A stretch of DNA of 10,994 nt from Atopobium sp. (lineage in GTDB: Bacteria; Actinomycetota; Coriobacteriia; Coriobacteriales; Atopobiaceae), in the NCBI GenBank assembly GCA_018376005.1, contig JAHACE010000019.1, forward strand, positions 1 to 10,994, read 5' to 3'. The position numbers and the translations under genes are program-made. The stretch's first letter is position 1. Every line of letters begins with the position of its first letter. Under the pieces are notes generated by a model. It made no database searches, had not been told where the DNA came from, and worked only from the letters and a program-made list of their open reading frames with translations. Shown piece after piece: positions 1-6,964 of this stretch.

Positions 1-1749
1 CTTGAGCGCAGCGTTAACGGGGTCTGGAGTGGCCATGTCAACGCCAGCGCCGCGGAGCAGCTCGATTGGAGTCTTGGAGCAACCGCCGGACAGGTAGCCG
101 ATGTAGTCCTTGACCGCAGGCTCACCCTCAGAAAGGATGCGCTGGGACAGGGCAATAGCTGCCGAGAAACCAATGCAGTACTGATAGACGTAGAAGTTGT
201 AGTAGAAGTGAGGGATGCGCGACCACTCTAGCTTGATCTCTTCGTCCAGTTCAATGCCAGGTCCAAAGTACTCTGCGCAAAGCTTGCCGTAGCGCTCAGA
301 GAGAACCTCGGCGTTCAGAGCCACACCGTCAGCGTTCATCTGGCTGATGTCGCGCTCAAACTCGGCAAACATGCACTGGCGATAGATGGTGCCACGGAAG
401 CCCTCAAGGAAGTGGTTGAGGATGTACGCGTGGCGCGCGGGATCAGTCTCGTGCTCAAGCAGGTAGTGCGAGAGCAGCGCCTCGTTGCAGGTAGATGCAA
501 CCTCTGCAACAAAGATGGAGTAGTCAGAGTAGGTAATCTCCTGGTTGTGGGACGAGAAATACGTGTGCAGGGAGTGGCCCATCTCGTGAATAAGGGTATA
601 GACGTCGTCGAGGCCGCCCTGGAAGTTGAGGAGCATAACGGGGTTCATACCCTTGCCACCTGCGGAATAAGCACCGGAGCGCTTACCTGGGGTCTCGTAC
701 ACGTCAACCCAACGGCTCTCCAGACCCTTCTTGACCAGGCTGACGTACTCCTCGCCCATAGGTGCCAGCGCCTTAACAATAAGGTCGCAAGCCTCCTCGT
801 AGGTGAACTTCATGTCAACATCGTCAACAAGAGGAGTGTAAACGTCCCAGAAGTGCAGCTCATCCAAGCCCATGACACGCTTGCGCAGGTCAACGTACTT
901 GTAGAACGCTGGGAAGTTCTGGTGAACAGCATCGATGAGGTTGTTGTAGACCTCAACAGGAATCTCATTCTCTGCAAGAGCGGCCTCAAGGGAGCTTGCA
1001 TACTTTCTAGATGACGAGAAGAACTGCAGGTTCTTAACCTGGCTGGTCAGAATTGCAGCGGAGGTGTTACGGAACTCACCAAAGCGGCTGTAGAGCTGCT
1101 TGAATGCGGACTCACGCAGGACGCGGTCAGCATCCATCAGCAGAGGAACAAATGAACCGCTGGTCAGCTTATGGGTCTTGCCCTCAGAGTCAACTGCGTC
1201 GTCAAAAGTGAGGTCTGCATCGTCAAACATGGAGAAGATGTTGGTTGGCTGAACAGCAAGCTCTTCGGCACGTGCTAGCAGTGCTTCTTCCTCAGCAGAA
1301 AGGGTGTGCTCACGCTGGTTCAAGATCTTGTTGAGCTTACGACGATAGAACTCAAGCGCTGGAACCTCTACATAGAACTTCTCGACAGATTCTGCTGGAA
1401 TTGCAAGAAGCTCTGCGGCAAACCAAGAAGTTGCCTCGCCAACCTGCGTATATACGCTGGTAGCGTTTGCGACGTATGCCTGATACTTGGCTACGCGGGT
1501 ATCCTCGTCACTCTTGCGCTCGGCGTAGTTGATAATCTTGTAGAGCAGAAGAGTCATCTGGTCCTCAAGCTGCAGAAACTCCAGAAGAGCCTGTGCGGAG
1601 GTGGAAATCTTACCCTTAAATGCAAGCAGCTTTGGGCAGTAAGCCTTAAGCTCCTCGAGTCCAGCCTCAAATGCCTCATCGCTGGGGAACATTGAGGACA
1701 GGTCCCACTTATATTTGCTGTCAATTTCTTCGCGAGACTCGTATGCCAT
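1..1749 (-). CDS. pepF: oligoendopeptidase F, M3 family zinc metallopeptidase (3' end outside window)
   Basis: Cytoplasmic zinc endopeptidase expected to degrade oligopeptides, often in peptide nutrition or turnover. The minus-strand frame opens at 1749 with MAYESREEIDSKYKWDLSSM, the usual PepF N-terminus (the K-W-D-L-S motif), and runs 583 codons without a stop to the window edge. Family members are about 600 aa, so only a short C-terminal tail should be missing. The M3 zinc site HEMGH lies at residues 388-392 (574-588), followed by the expected helix with the downstream zinc-ligand glutamate region (FVAEVASTCNEALL). The ATG is preceded by a strong Shine-Dalgarno (GAAAGGAAGG, about 3-4 nt gap). 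It is divergent from the orphan gene at 2123. Identification is secure; the substrate range is inferred from the family. Confidence 0.96.
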   Translation of the reverse strand, partial: MAYESREEIDSKYKWDLSSMFPSDEAFEAGLEELKAYCPKLLAFKGKISTSAQALLEFLQLEDQMTLLLYKIINYAERKSDEDTRVAKYQAYVANATSVYTQVGEATSWFAAELLAIPAESVEKFYVEVPALEFYRRKLNKILNQREHTLSAEEEALLARAEELAVQPTNIFSMFDDADLTFDDAVDSEGKTHKLTSGSFVPLLMDADRVLRESAFKQLYSRFGEFRNTSAAILTSQVKNLQFFSSSRKYASSLEAALAENEIPVEVYNNLIDAVHQNFPAFYKYVDLRKRVMGLDELHFWDVYTPLVDDVDMKFTYEEACDLIVKALAPMGEEYVSLVKKGLESRWVDVYETPGKRSGAYSAGGKGMNPVMLLNFQGGLDDVYTLIHEMGHSLHTYFSSHNQEITYSDYSIFVAEVASTCNEALLSHYLLEHETDPARHAYILNHFLEGFRGTIYRQCMFAEFERDISQMNADGVALNAEVLSERYGKLCAEYFGPGIELDEEIKLEWSRIPHFYYNFYVYQYCIGFSAAIALSQRILSEGEPAVKDYIGYLSGGCSKTPIELLRGAGVDMATPDPVNAALK

Positions 1750-2122
1750 GAGCCTTCCTTTCTTGACCGGGTCAGTATGCTGTCCTGTTGTCATCAGTGG
1801 AGAAGTTACGTCCACAAAATGTGAGCGTTCAAACTTCACATAATCCTGAGTATACAGCACGACTATTTAACGCTACTTAGTGTCTCATATCAGCAAGATT
1901 TTATATAGCGAGGACAGGCTATGTACATCTGTACGTAACTTTGCAGGAGTATGGCACTCATGCGGCAAGTTAAGTGGGTAATACACTGGACAGTTAAAAG
2001 TTCGTCTCCTATTAAACTTGCTGAAAGTTGAGTCACAGCTTGGACTTGATATGCGCAGATAGTAAACCGCATTAAGTAATTGTTGTTTTGACTCAAGTGA
2101 GTTCACTGTTTGGGAGACGTCT
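1750..2122. promoter_or_regulatory. divergent intergenic region between pepF and the orphan gene
   Basis: A 373-bp, fairly AT-rich stretch with no credible gene; the short minus-strand frames at 1885-2106 look random. It must hold the pepF leader (minus) and the promoter of the gene at 2123 (plus). On the minus strand a TATACT hexamer near 1850 is a possible -10 for pepF, but no good -35 stands at the right distance. On the plus strand a GGGAG at 2112-2116 is a suitable ribosome binding site for the ATG at 2123. A short imperfect dyad (ACTC-AAGT-GAGT) lies at about 2091-2102. None of these is strong enough to call individually. Confidence 0.4.
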
Positions 2123-3553
2123 ATGTATGTACAGAACTTAACAGATTTAGCTGGCTGGTTCCTTGCAACAACTAATTCCTGGTCTGGGCATTTTGTTGAA
2201 CTGCACGATTTCTGCGATTACAACGACAACAACGTAAGCTTATTTGATATACCGTTTGACATACCCCATTATCAAATTCCTGGAGTGCTTGAAGAATTTG
2301 CGTGTTTATTTAAGTCCGAAATACGCGAACAAGAGAATGCTTATAACTATCAAAAAATTCTTGATAGTTATGGCATAGATATTACAGACGATGCTGAATT
2401 ACTTTCTAGCATTAACGAGCTTGTTTTAAACAAAGAATGCATCTATGCAATCATCACCAAGTGCGTTACCGAAGATCCTAAAGGAGTTGGACTTCTCTAT
2501 ACTGCAGCGGAAAGTTCTCTTCTTGATAGATGTCTATTCAAATTGGATGATATCAAGAAAATGTTCAGACCAGACTATGACTTTGGTCGTAGAAAAAAGA
2601 AAACTACTCCGAGCACAGAAGGAGATTACTGGGATTTTGCAGAAACAAATAAACTCCCAGAATGGATTTGGTGTCTGGTTGGTAACGTAATTGATGAACA
2701 TCCTTTTGGAGAGGACCATACAGTTGTCCATGGGACGCGACATTTTTCTCCTGGAACAAAGGTTTATTGTCTTCCAGTTCAATGGGGCGATGGATACGAA
2801 AAAATCGCAGTACTAGGCAAACATAGAGGTTCACGAGGGCTCATTAGAATTGTAATGAGTAGAGAGTTGATTCATAACTTTAGGTGCCAAAAAGTTTTTT
2901 CACCATATGTTATTAAGTGCATGTATACACGCAGCAACCATGGTATGAACTTTAAGGGTTGGGGGCAATCTGAAGCGGAGCATGAGACCATCTTGTCACT
3001 ACTTCCATGGCTTAATACGACTCCTGAAGAAGATAAACAAAGAACACTGCTACTTACTAGTTCACAACTGTCATTCTTGATACATGTTGGCGATACACCA
3101 AACCAGGAAATTCATTTGAGAATTGAACGACACAGTCGCAGAGATGATTGTTGTGGTGCAGGGTGGTATGGATTCTATAGAATTGGTGAGAAACCAGAAC
3201 AGTCTATTGGTCTCCTTGATTGGTATGGATACTGGCCAGATGATGTGTCCTACGAAGAATGTAAGTCAAACTACAAACCATCATGTGAATTATTAGGTGG
3301 ATTTTTAGATGCCGGAATTCTTAACTGGAAGAATTTATATGAGTCTATTCCAACTAACGGCAGGCCTCCATTTAGGTGGGAATTTGAGGCGGTTTTAGAG
3401 CATGGCAGTCTATCGAATGCTGGACATAATGCATACCCAGAGAACTTTCCATCAGTTATGAGACTTCTGACAGCATGGGGCTTTCCAAAGATTTGGAATT
3501 CGACCAGTAATGTACCTGATGCATTTCTTGATTTGATGCAAGAGCAGAAATAA
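2123..3553 (+). CDS. hypothetical protein, 476 aa, unknown function
   Basis: I do not recognise a named family. The ATG has a GGGAG ribosome site 6 nt upstream and the frame is intact for 476 codons. There is no signal peptide, membrane segment or coiled coil, so it is probably cytoplasmic. The middle part (about residues 178-268) looks like a conserved globular domain: LPEWIWCLVGNVIDEHPFGE, then a G-T-R-H-F-x-P-G-T-K-V-Y-C run, a WGDGYE turn, LGKHRGSRGLIRIVM and a YVIKCMY end. The C-terminal third is rich in Trp, Tyr and Cys (DDCCGAGWYGFYR, LLDWYGYWPDD) and ends with a helical ALLTAWGFP-like tail. Base composition is clearly more AT-rich than pepF or the hydrolase, which suggests acquisition. 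It stands alone, divergent from pepF, with no partner. Similar single-gene orphans are often immunity-like proteins, but nothing here proves that. Confidence 0.85.
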   Translation: MYVQNLTDLAGWFLATTNSWSGHFVELHDFCDYNDNNVSLFDIPFDIPHYQIPGVLEEFACLFKSEIREQENAYNYQKILDSYGIDITDDAELLSSINELVLNKECIYAIITKCVTEDPKGVGLLYTAAESSLLDRCLFKLDDIKKMFRPDYDFGRRKKKTTPSTEGDYWDFAETNKLPEWIWCLVGNVIDEHPFGEDHTVVHGTRHFSPGTKVYCLPVQWGDGYEKIAVLGKHRGSRGLIRIVMSRELIHNFRCQKVFSPYVIKCMYTRSNHGMNFKGWGQSEAEHETILSLLPWLNTTPEEDKQRTLLLTSSQLSFLIHVGDTPNQEIHLRIERHSRRDDCCGAGWYGFYRIGEKPEQSIGLLDWYGYWPDDVSYEECKSNYKPSCELLGGFLDAGILNWKNLYESIPTNGRPPFRWEFEAVLEHGSLSNAGHNAYPENFPSVMRLLTAWGFPKIWNSTSNVPDAFLDLMQEQK

Positions 3554-3642
3554 ATCTCAAGCTTCCTCCCGAACATCCCTCACAGCTCCATCCCTACCGT
3601 TCGCGGAAAATGTCAGCTTTGGTGAACAAACAGCAAACCCAC

Positions 3643-3665
3643 GCGATTGACAGGAATATAATCGC
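3643..3665 (+). promoter_or_regulatory. probable -10 box and small dyad before the hydrolase gene
   Basis: A perfect TATAAT lies at 3657-3662. It sits inside an inverted repeat GCGATT (3643-3648) / AATCGC (3660-3665), which could be an operator. The TTGACA at 3647-3652 is too close to pair with this -10, and no good -35 stands 17 nt upstream. A transcript starting about 7 nt after the -10 would begin near 3669, which favours the ATG at 3692 over the GTG at 3668. Confidence 0.45.
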
Positions 3666-3691
3666 AGGTGAACAACAAGTGGAGGACTGTC

Positions 3692-4459
3692 ATGAAGATG
3701 CACCTCATTGAGCCAGAAACTTTCACCCAAACCACACCAACTGTGTTGCTGATTCACCCCATGCTCTCGTCTGCAGAAGGAATGAAGACAGTTCTTGTGA
3801 GTAATATGGGCACTGACCTGCGCTATCTGATCCCAGATCTTGCTGCTCACGGAGAAGAAGACGCAACGGAATATGTCTCGGCGTCCCAAGAAGCTGCGCA
3901 GATTCATGACTGGCTTCTGGAACACAACATGACTCATCTCTCCCTTGGCTTTGGCGCCTCTCTAGGTGGCGTAGTCCTGTGCGAGCTCCTCAAGTTCAAC
4001 GACCTGACCTTTGACCACCTCTTCTTTGAAGGAACAAGCTTCTGGGCGGGAGGATTTCTTGCCTCCGCGCTTGAGTTTATACTCAAGAAAGTGTTCCTTG
4101 CCAAGCACCGCACAGCCATTGCAGACCCCAAGCTTTCCGTGCAAAAGATGGAACAACTTTACGGGAAAGTTGCAGCTAAACCTATGTCAGAGCACTTTAT
4201 TGCTATGAGCGACCAAAGCATCCAGAACATCATTCACGACTGCAGCAATGTTGACCTCCCCGCCCTTAGCCCCGAGGTACAACGCCGCTGCATCTTCACG
4301 TATGGCGAGAAGGACTTTGACTTGAAACGCGCAAGGAAGGTTCTGCCCAAAGTCTATCCCGATGCCACGCTTACTATCTGGCAAGGTTATGATCACTGCG
4401 AGCGCATGACTAGCGATTCAGCAGCGTATGGCCAAATGCTAAGGAAACTTGTGGTTTAA
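3692..4459 (+). CDS. alpha/beta hydrolase fold protein
   Basis: A 255-aa soluble serine hydrolase of the alpha/beta fold; the natural substrate is not evident. Strand and oxyanion region: TVLLIHPMLSSAEGM near the N-terminus. Nucleophile elbow GASLGG with Ser90, acid loop YGEKDFD with Asp208 as the likely acid, and DHCE with His235, in the right order and spacing for a Ser-Asp-His triad. The segment between (FWAGGFLASALEFILKKVF and following) is a helical cap. Start choice: GGAGG at 3681-3685 stands 6 nt before the ATG at 3692. The upstream GTG at 3668 has no such site and would overlap the predicted transcription start. A monocistronic gene; base composition matches pepF. It is the last chromosomal gene before the island boundary. 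Close to proline iminopeptidase/esterase-like members, but specificity cannot be told. Confidence 0.85.
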   Translation: MKMHLIEPETFTQTTPTVLLIHPMLSSAEGMKTVLVSNMGTDLRYLIPDLAAHGEEDATEYVSASQEAAQIHDWLLEHNMTHLSLGFGASLGGVVLCELLKFNDLTFDHLFFEGTSFWAGGFLASALEFILKKVFLAKHRTAIADPKLSVQKMEQLYGKVAAKPMSEHFIAMSDQSIQNIIHDCSNVDLPALSPEVQRRCIFTYGEKDFDLKRARKVLPKVYPDATLTIWQGYDHCERMTSDSAAYGQMLRKLVV

Positions 4460-4460
4460 C

Positions 4461-4484
4461 AAAAAACCCGCCGAGGGCGGGCTT
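4461..4484 (-). terminator. rho-independent terminator of the truncated tRNA transcript
   Basis: Read on the minus strand: GCCCGCC, short loop, GGCGGG, then TTTTTT. The stem is CCCGCC (4467-4472) / GGCGGG (4476-4481). The T-tract is on the minus side, so it terminates leftward transcription and lies 10 nt past the tRNA CCA end. It may also slow transcription leaving the hydrolase gene, though the plus side has no T-run. Confidence 0.8.
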
Positions 4485-4494
4485 GAAATTCTTA

Positions 4495-4539
4495 TGGTCG
4501 CGGAGGCAGGATTTGAACTTACGACCTTCGGGCTATGAG
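4495..4539 (-). pseudogene. 3' fragment of tRNA-Met (CAU), probable integration site (att)
   Basis: The minus strand reads CTCATAGCCCGAAGG, then GTCGTAAGTTCAAATCC, then TGCCTCCGCGACCA. This is the anticodon loop with CAT (4535-4537), the 3' anticodon stem, variable loop, T-arm and acceptor with encoded CCA, closest to initiator tRNA-fMet. The 5' half (acceptor, D-arm, 5' anticodon stem) is missing: sequence to the right of 4539 does not pair. The T-stem also carries GTAAG where GTAGG or GCAGG would be usual. A 3' tRNA fragment next to an integrase start is the standard footprint of a tRNA-integrating element, with the intact gene restored at the far end. Initiator type is inferred from memory of the consensus. 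Confidence 0.75.
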
Positions 4540-4677
4540 TGAATTCGGGGTGTTCGCAGTTCATATCCCGTTTTTCACCCGTTTCCAAGAATACCAGGTC
4601 AATGTAGTGGAAGCGTGATTTTATTAATCTCCCTTTCCACCCGAAACCACGCTTTCCAACTTTCCCAACTCCGAGTT

Positions 4678-4723
4678 GATGGCAATTTGGCGGCAATTAT
4701 GGTGGCAGCGTTGGTGGCAGCCA
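4678..4723 (+). repeat. helically phased short repeats, candidate integrase arm-type sites
   Basis: Four copies of a (T/C)GGCA(A/G)-type core occur in the same orientation: GGCAATT at 4681, GGCAATT at 4692, GGCAGCG at 4704 and GGCAGCC at 4716, spaced 11, 12 and 12 bp. The last two belong to a near-perfect tandem TGGTGGCAGC(G/C). They lie between the tRNA fragment and the integrase start, where arm-type sites for the integrase N-terminal domain are expected. That role is inferred. Confidence 0.45.
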
Positions 4724-4762
4724 AATCGCCAAGAGAGATTGAAGAAGAAGGAGTTGGTGAAC

Positions 4763-4960
4763 ATGGCAGAGCTCAAGTACACGACCAGAAGCATACGGCA
4801 GCGCGGCGCGAAGGAAATGTGGGGGATCACGCTTTCCCACAAGAACCCGATAACGGGAGAGACGGTCCGCACCTACCACAAGGTCGAGGCGAAGACCCGC
4901 AAGCAAGCCGAGAAGAAGCGCGACGAGCTGATCTTGGACCTGAAGCGCAAGGGCGGGGCC
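4763..4960 (+). pseudogene. tyrosine recombinase/integrase, N-terminal fragment only
   Basis: Starts MAELKYTTRSIRQRGAKEMW at 4763 with AAGGAG about 9 nt upstream. About 66 residues (ending ELILDLKRKGGA) match the arm-binding N-terminal domain of phage and ICE integrases: a beta-strand-rich segment with a basic R-S-I-R-Q-R-G, the NPITGE turn, then the V-E-A-K-T-R-K-Q-A-E-K-K-R-D-E-L helix. The core-binding and catalytic domains (the R-H-R-Y residues) are absent. At about 4960 the sequence passes without a stop into the reverse complement of a phage capsid gene, so the frame runs on to 5575 as nonsense. The protein cannot be an active recombinase. It points away from the tRNA fragment, as expected for an int gene at an island end. 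Confidence 0.8.
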
Positions 4961-5780
4961 AGGGAGCTCTTCCATCTTGTAATACGAGGCGAGGTCGGCC
5001 TTCTTGGGCTCGTCCACGACCACGCATTCGCCGTCCACGAGCGCAAAGTAGACCTCGCCATTATCGACCTTGGTGTCGGTGTTGGGAACGTAGACGCCGG
5101 CGCTCTTCTAGTAGCCGAACTGGTGGCCCTCGCCCGAGAGCAGATCTATCGGCGTGTAGAACCGCACCTACAGCACCTCCACAATCTGGGCGAACCGCTC
5201 CAGAACGCGGTTGCTGCGCGCCGGATTGGCGTAGGAGTAGTCGTCGAGCACGCCTTTCGGCGTGGGGGTGATGAACAGGTAGCGGCTCCCGGTGGAAACC
5301 TGCGCCTCGTCCATCCGGTTGGTCACGTCGCGCAGACGTTCCAGGACATCTACCGCGCCCGCGCCGTCCAGGCTCTCGCGTGTCTCGTACATGCCCTCGT
5401 GCCCTGCGATCTCCGAGAACGTGAACGCGTCGGCTTCGGGCGCAACCTGAGTGCGCTGCAACTCCGCCCTGCCTCCACGAAGCAGTCGTTAACGCCGGCT
5501 TCCTCCACGTCCATGACGTCGGCCATCAGGCGTATGCCACGATCGTGGTTGAAAGTCTTGGTCTCGAACACGTAGTTGATGCTGTCAGTCTTGTAACCCT
5601 CGTTGCGCACGTAGTCACCGAGCCCCGAAACCTCGATCTTGGGAATCATGATCTCGCGTACGTTGCGGCCGGCACGCACCATGGCCGCCCGCTCGTCAGG
5701 CACCCCGAAACGCTCGCCCTCTGGTAAACCTCGTCGATCACGCTCTTGTAGTTGCGCGTGAAGTCAATGCTGTTAGCCAT
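4961..5780 (-). pseudogene. phage major capsid protein, degenerate
   Basis: Reads on the minus strand from ATG at 5780 (AGGAGGG ribosome site): MANSIDFTRNYKSVIDEVYQ, then after a frameshift near 5703-5722 NVREIMIPKIEVSGLGDYVR, YKTDSINYVFETKTFNHDRG and the IRLMADVMDVEEAG motif. A second shift at about 5472 (one base lost, VEAG to AELQRTQ) leads to VAPEADAFTFSEIAG, then RYLFITPTPKGVLDDYS and RSNRVLERFAQIVEV. Internal stops stand at 5168-5170 and 5108-5110; the frame then continues SAGVYVPNTDTKVDNGEVYF to about 4965. The pattern (M-I-P-K, L-G-D-Y, D-R-G, A-D-V-M-D-x-E-E, Y-L-F-I-T-P) fits tailed-phage coat proteins of the kind in Firmicutes and actinobacterial prophages. The jump from FGY to KSAGVYV suggests an internal deletion as well. 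Clearly non-functional. Confidence 0.8.
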
Positions 5781-5810
5781 GCTCCGGCCCTCCTGTCAGT
5801 CGGTGATTCC

Positions 5811-6015
5811 TTACTCGTCCTCAGCGAGCCCCGCGACCTCGCGGAACCGCTTCAGCTGCCCGCCGGCATCCGTTACCGCACCCGCGTTCGCGAGCCCGGT
5901 CTTGCCGGTCCGCTTGGCGGGAGCGTCCTGGAATATCCACGGCTCGGCGGCCTTCAAGACGTCGATGTCGCCGCCGTGGTCTTCGAGCAGCGCCTTCGCC
6001 GCCTTAACGTCGCGA
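5811..6015 (-). pseudogene. phage head scaffold-like protein, 3' fragment
   Basis: The minus-strand sequence DVKAAKALLEDHGGDIDVLK, followed by AAEPWIFQDAPAKRTGKTGL and ending LKRFREVAGLAEDE, stops 30 bp before the capsid start. A short acidic protein directly upstream of the coat gene is the usual place of a scaffold or head-assembly protein, and the acidic C-terminus fits. The assignment is from position and general look, not from a firm motif. The reading frame stays open upstream to 6194, but that part runs into the 3' end of the DUF1648 gene in another frame and has lower GC, so I place the junction near 6015. Only the C-terminal ~67 codons are left. Confidence 0.5.
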
Positions 6016-6132
6016 CATACGCAAAATTCGAATTCGCCAAGAATCTGAATGACTGTCTTGGTGTCTACATCGGAAAAGCTGTAAACATCGGAGACAGTAT
6101 TGGGGAGGCATTCTTTGATATACCCTTCCCCG

Positions 6133-6798
6133 TTACAAGAATCTCTTCCGCTGATTGCGGTAAGAAGAGACTGAGATGAGCACCGCAGGTACAATAATCA
6201 TTGCAAACATCAGCAGCAAGGCAGCATATCCTCTCAGAAGACCGGTCCCGCAGAACAGAAGGATCACCACCCCCGCTGAGATAAGGAGGCCTTTGGCGTA
6301 TTTACCGCTGAATCGTCTCGGTGCCCTAGAAGACATGCTCATAGGAGTTGCAGGGAAAACGATTCCCAAGAGGATGCAGACCAGACCGTCTATCACGTAG
6401 AACAATGTTGCGCCATCGAACTTGGACGCCACAGATCCTTCCGACTGTAGAGACAGATAGATATGCACAAGAGAAAGAGCGGAAAACGTAAACAAGGTAA
6501 CCATCAAAGAGGCAATCCCATATTTTCTTTCTTTATCGTTTGAGTCCTCTGCATTTCGCCTTACCGAGAAAAAGCTCAGTAAGAGGCCAATTGCCAGACA
6601 GATCACCGGAAGGATGAGAAGCTCCCATTTCTGCCCCCACCGGTCAACAGAATCCCCAAACCAATGGGCGGGTATCGATTGGGGAATCGAATTCCACAAG
6701 ACAAGCAGAACAACCGCAGGCAGTATCCCAAGAAAAACCGCCAGCAAACTCATGGCCTTATCGAAATACCCTTTATCGCCCTTCATCAGCTTTGCCAT
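6133..6798 (-). CDS. DUF1648 domain membrane protein (SdpI-like)
   Basis: A 221-aa integral membrane protein. Predicted membrane segments at about residues 16-36, 57-78, 96-117, 131-149, 168-188 and 191-211. The loop after the first carries IPAHWFGDSVDRWGQK (42-57), the DUF1648 signature (I-P-x-H-W-x-G-x-x-D-x-W-G-x-K) found in SdpI, the immunity protein for the SDP killing peptide, and in many uncharacterised relatives. The second SdpI signature (a G-I-R-T-x-W-T-like motif) is not seen, so function as an immunity protein is uncertain. The ATG at 6798 directly abuts GAGGAG, which is too close for a normal ribosome site; ATG at 6786 is the alternative. The in-frame codons upstream are open back to 6841 and read like protein (see findings). 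It lies 166 bp downstream of the ATPase gene on the same strand. Confidence 0.75.
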   Translation of the reverse strand: MAKLMKGDKGYFDKAMSLLAVFLGILPAVVLLVLWNSIPQSIPAHWFGDSVDRWGQKWELLILPVICLAIGLLLSFFSVRRNAEDSNDKERKYGIASLMVTLFTFSALSLVHIYLSLQSEGSVASKFDGATLFYVIDGLVCILLGIVFPATPMSMSSRAPRRFSGKYAKGLLISAGVVILLFCGTGLLRGYAALLLMFAMIIVPAVLISVSSYRNQRKRFL

Positions 6799-6964
6799 CT
6801 CCTCATGCCAAAAACTGTCTGGACGGACCTTTACACGCTGTCACTCGGGAAGACAAAGGCGGTCTTGAGTCCCCGCCCCTTATCACATTATATCTGTCGC
6901 CATAGGAAAGATGCGCAAGATCGGTGCAGCGCTTGAATTGATTCTTGGTCAGCTAGTTCCTGCG
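6799..6964. other. gap between ATPase and DUF1648 gene, no gene seen
   Basis: 166 bp with no credible full gene and no clear terminator. The left 45 bp are an in-frame upstream extension of the DUF1648 gene without a start codon. The rest is of mixed composition and may hold the promoter of that gene, but no convincing -35/-10 pair was found. Confidence 0.4.

Noticed and set aside
412..1014. 200-codon plus-strand frame inside pepF
   Set aside because: Opposite-strand shadow of a clear metallopeptidase frame with HEMGH.
3668..3691. GTG start for the hydrolase
   Set aside because: No ribosome site before it, and GGAGG lies between it and the ATG at 3692; the likely transcript begins at or after it.
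4569..4578. CGTTTTTCAC near the tRNA fragment as a relative of the 33-bp array motif
   Set aside because: Single copy, no periodic partner; such a short T-rich match is expected by chance.
4960..5575. Continuation of the integrase frame as a 299-codon protein
   Set aside because: After about residue 66 from the true start it translates the antisense of a capsid gene; no integrase core or catalytic residues.
6133..6798. Confident SdpI immunity protein with SdpC/SdpR partners
   Set aside because: Only the DUF1648 signature is present; the second SdpI motif and any sdp toxin or regulator genes are missing here.
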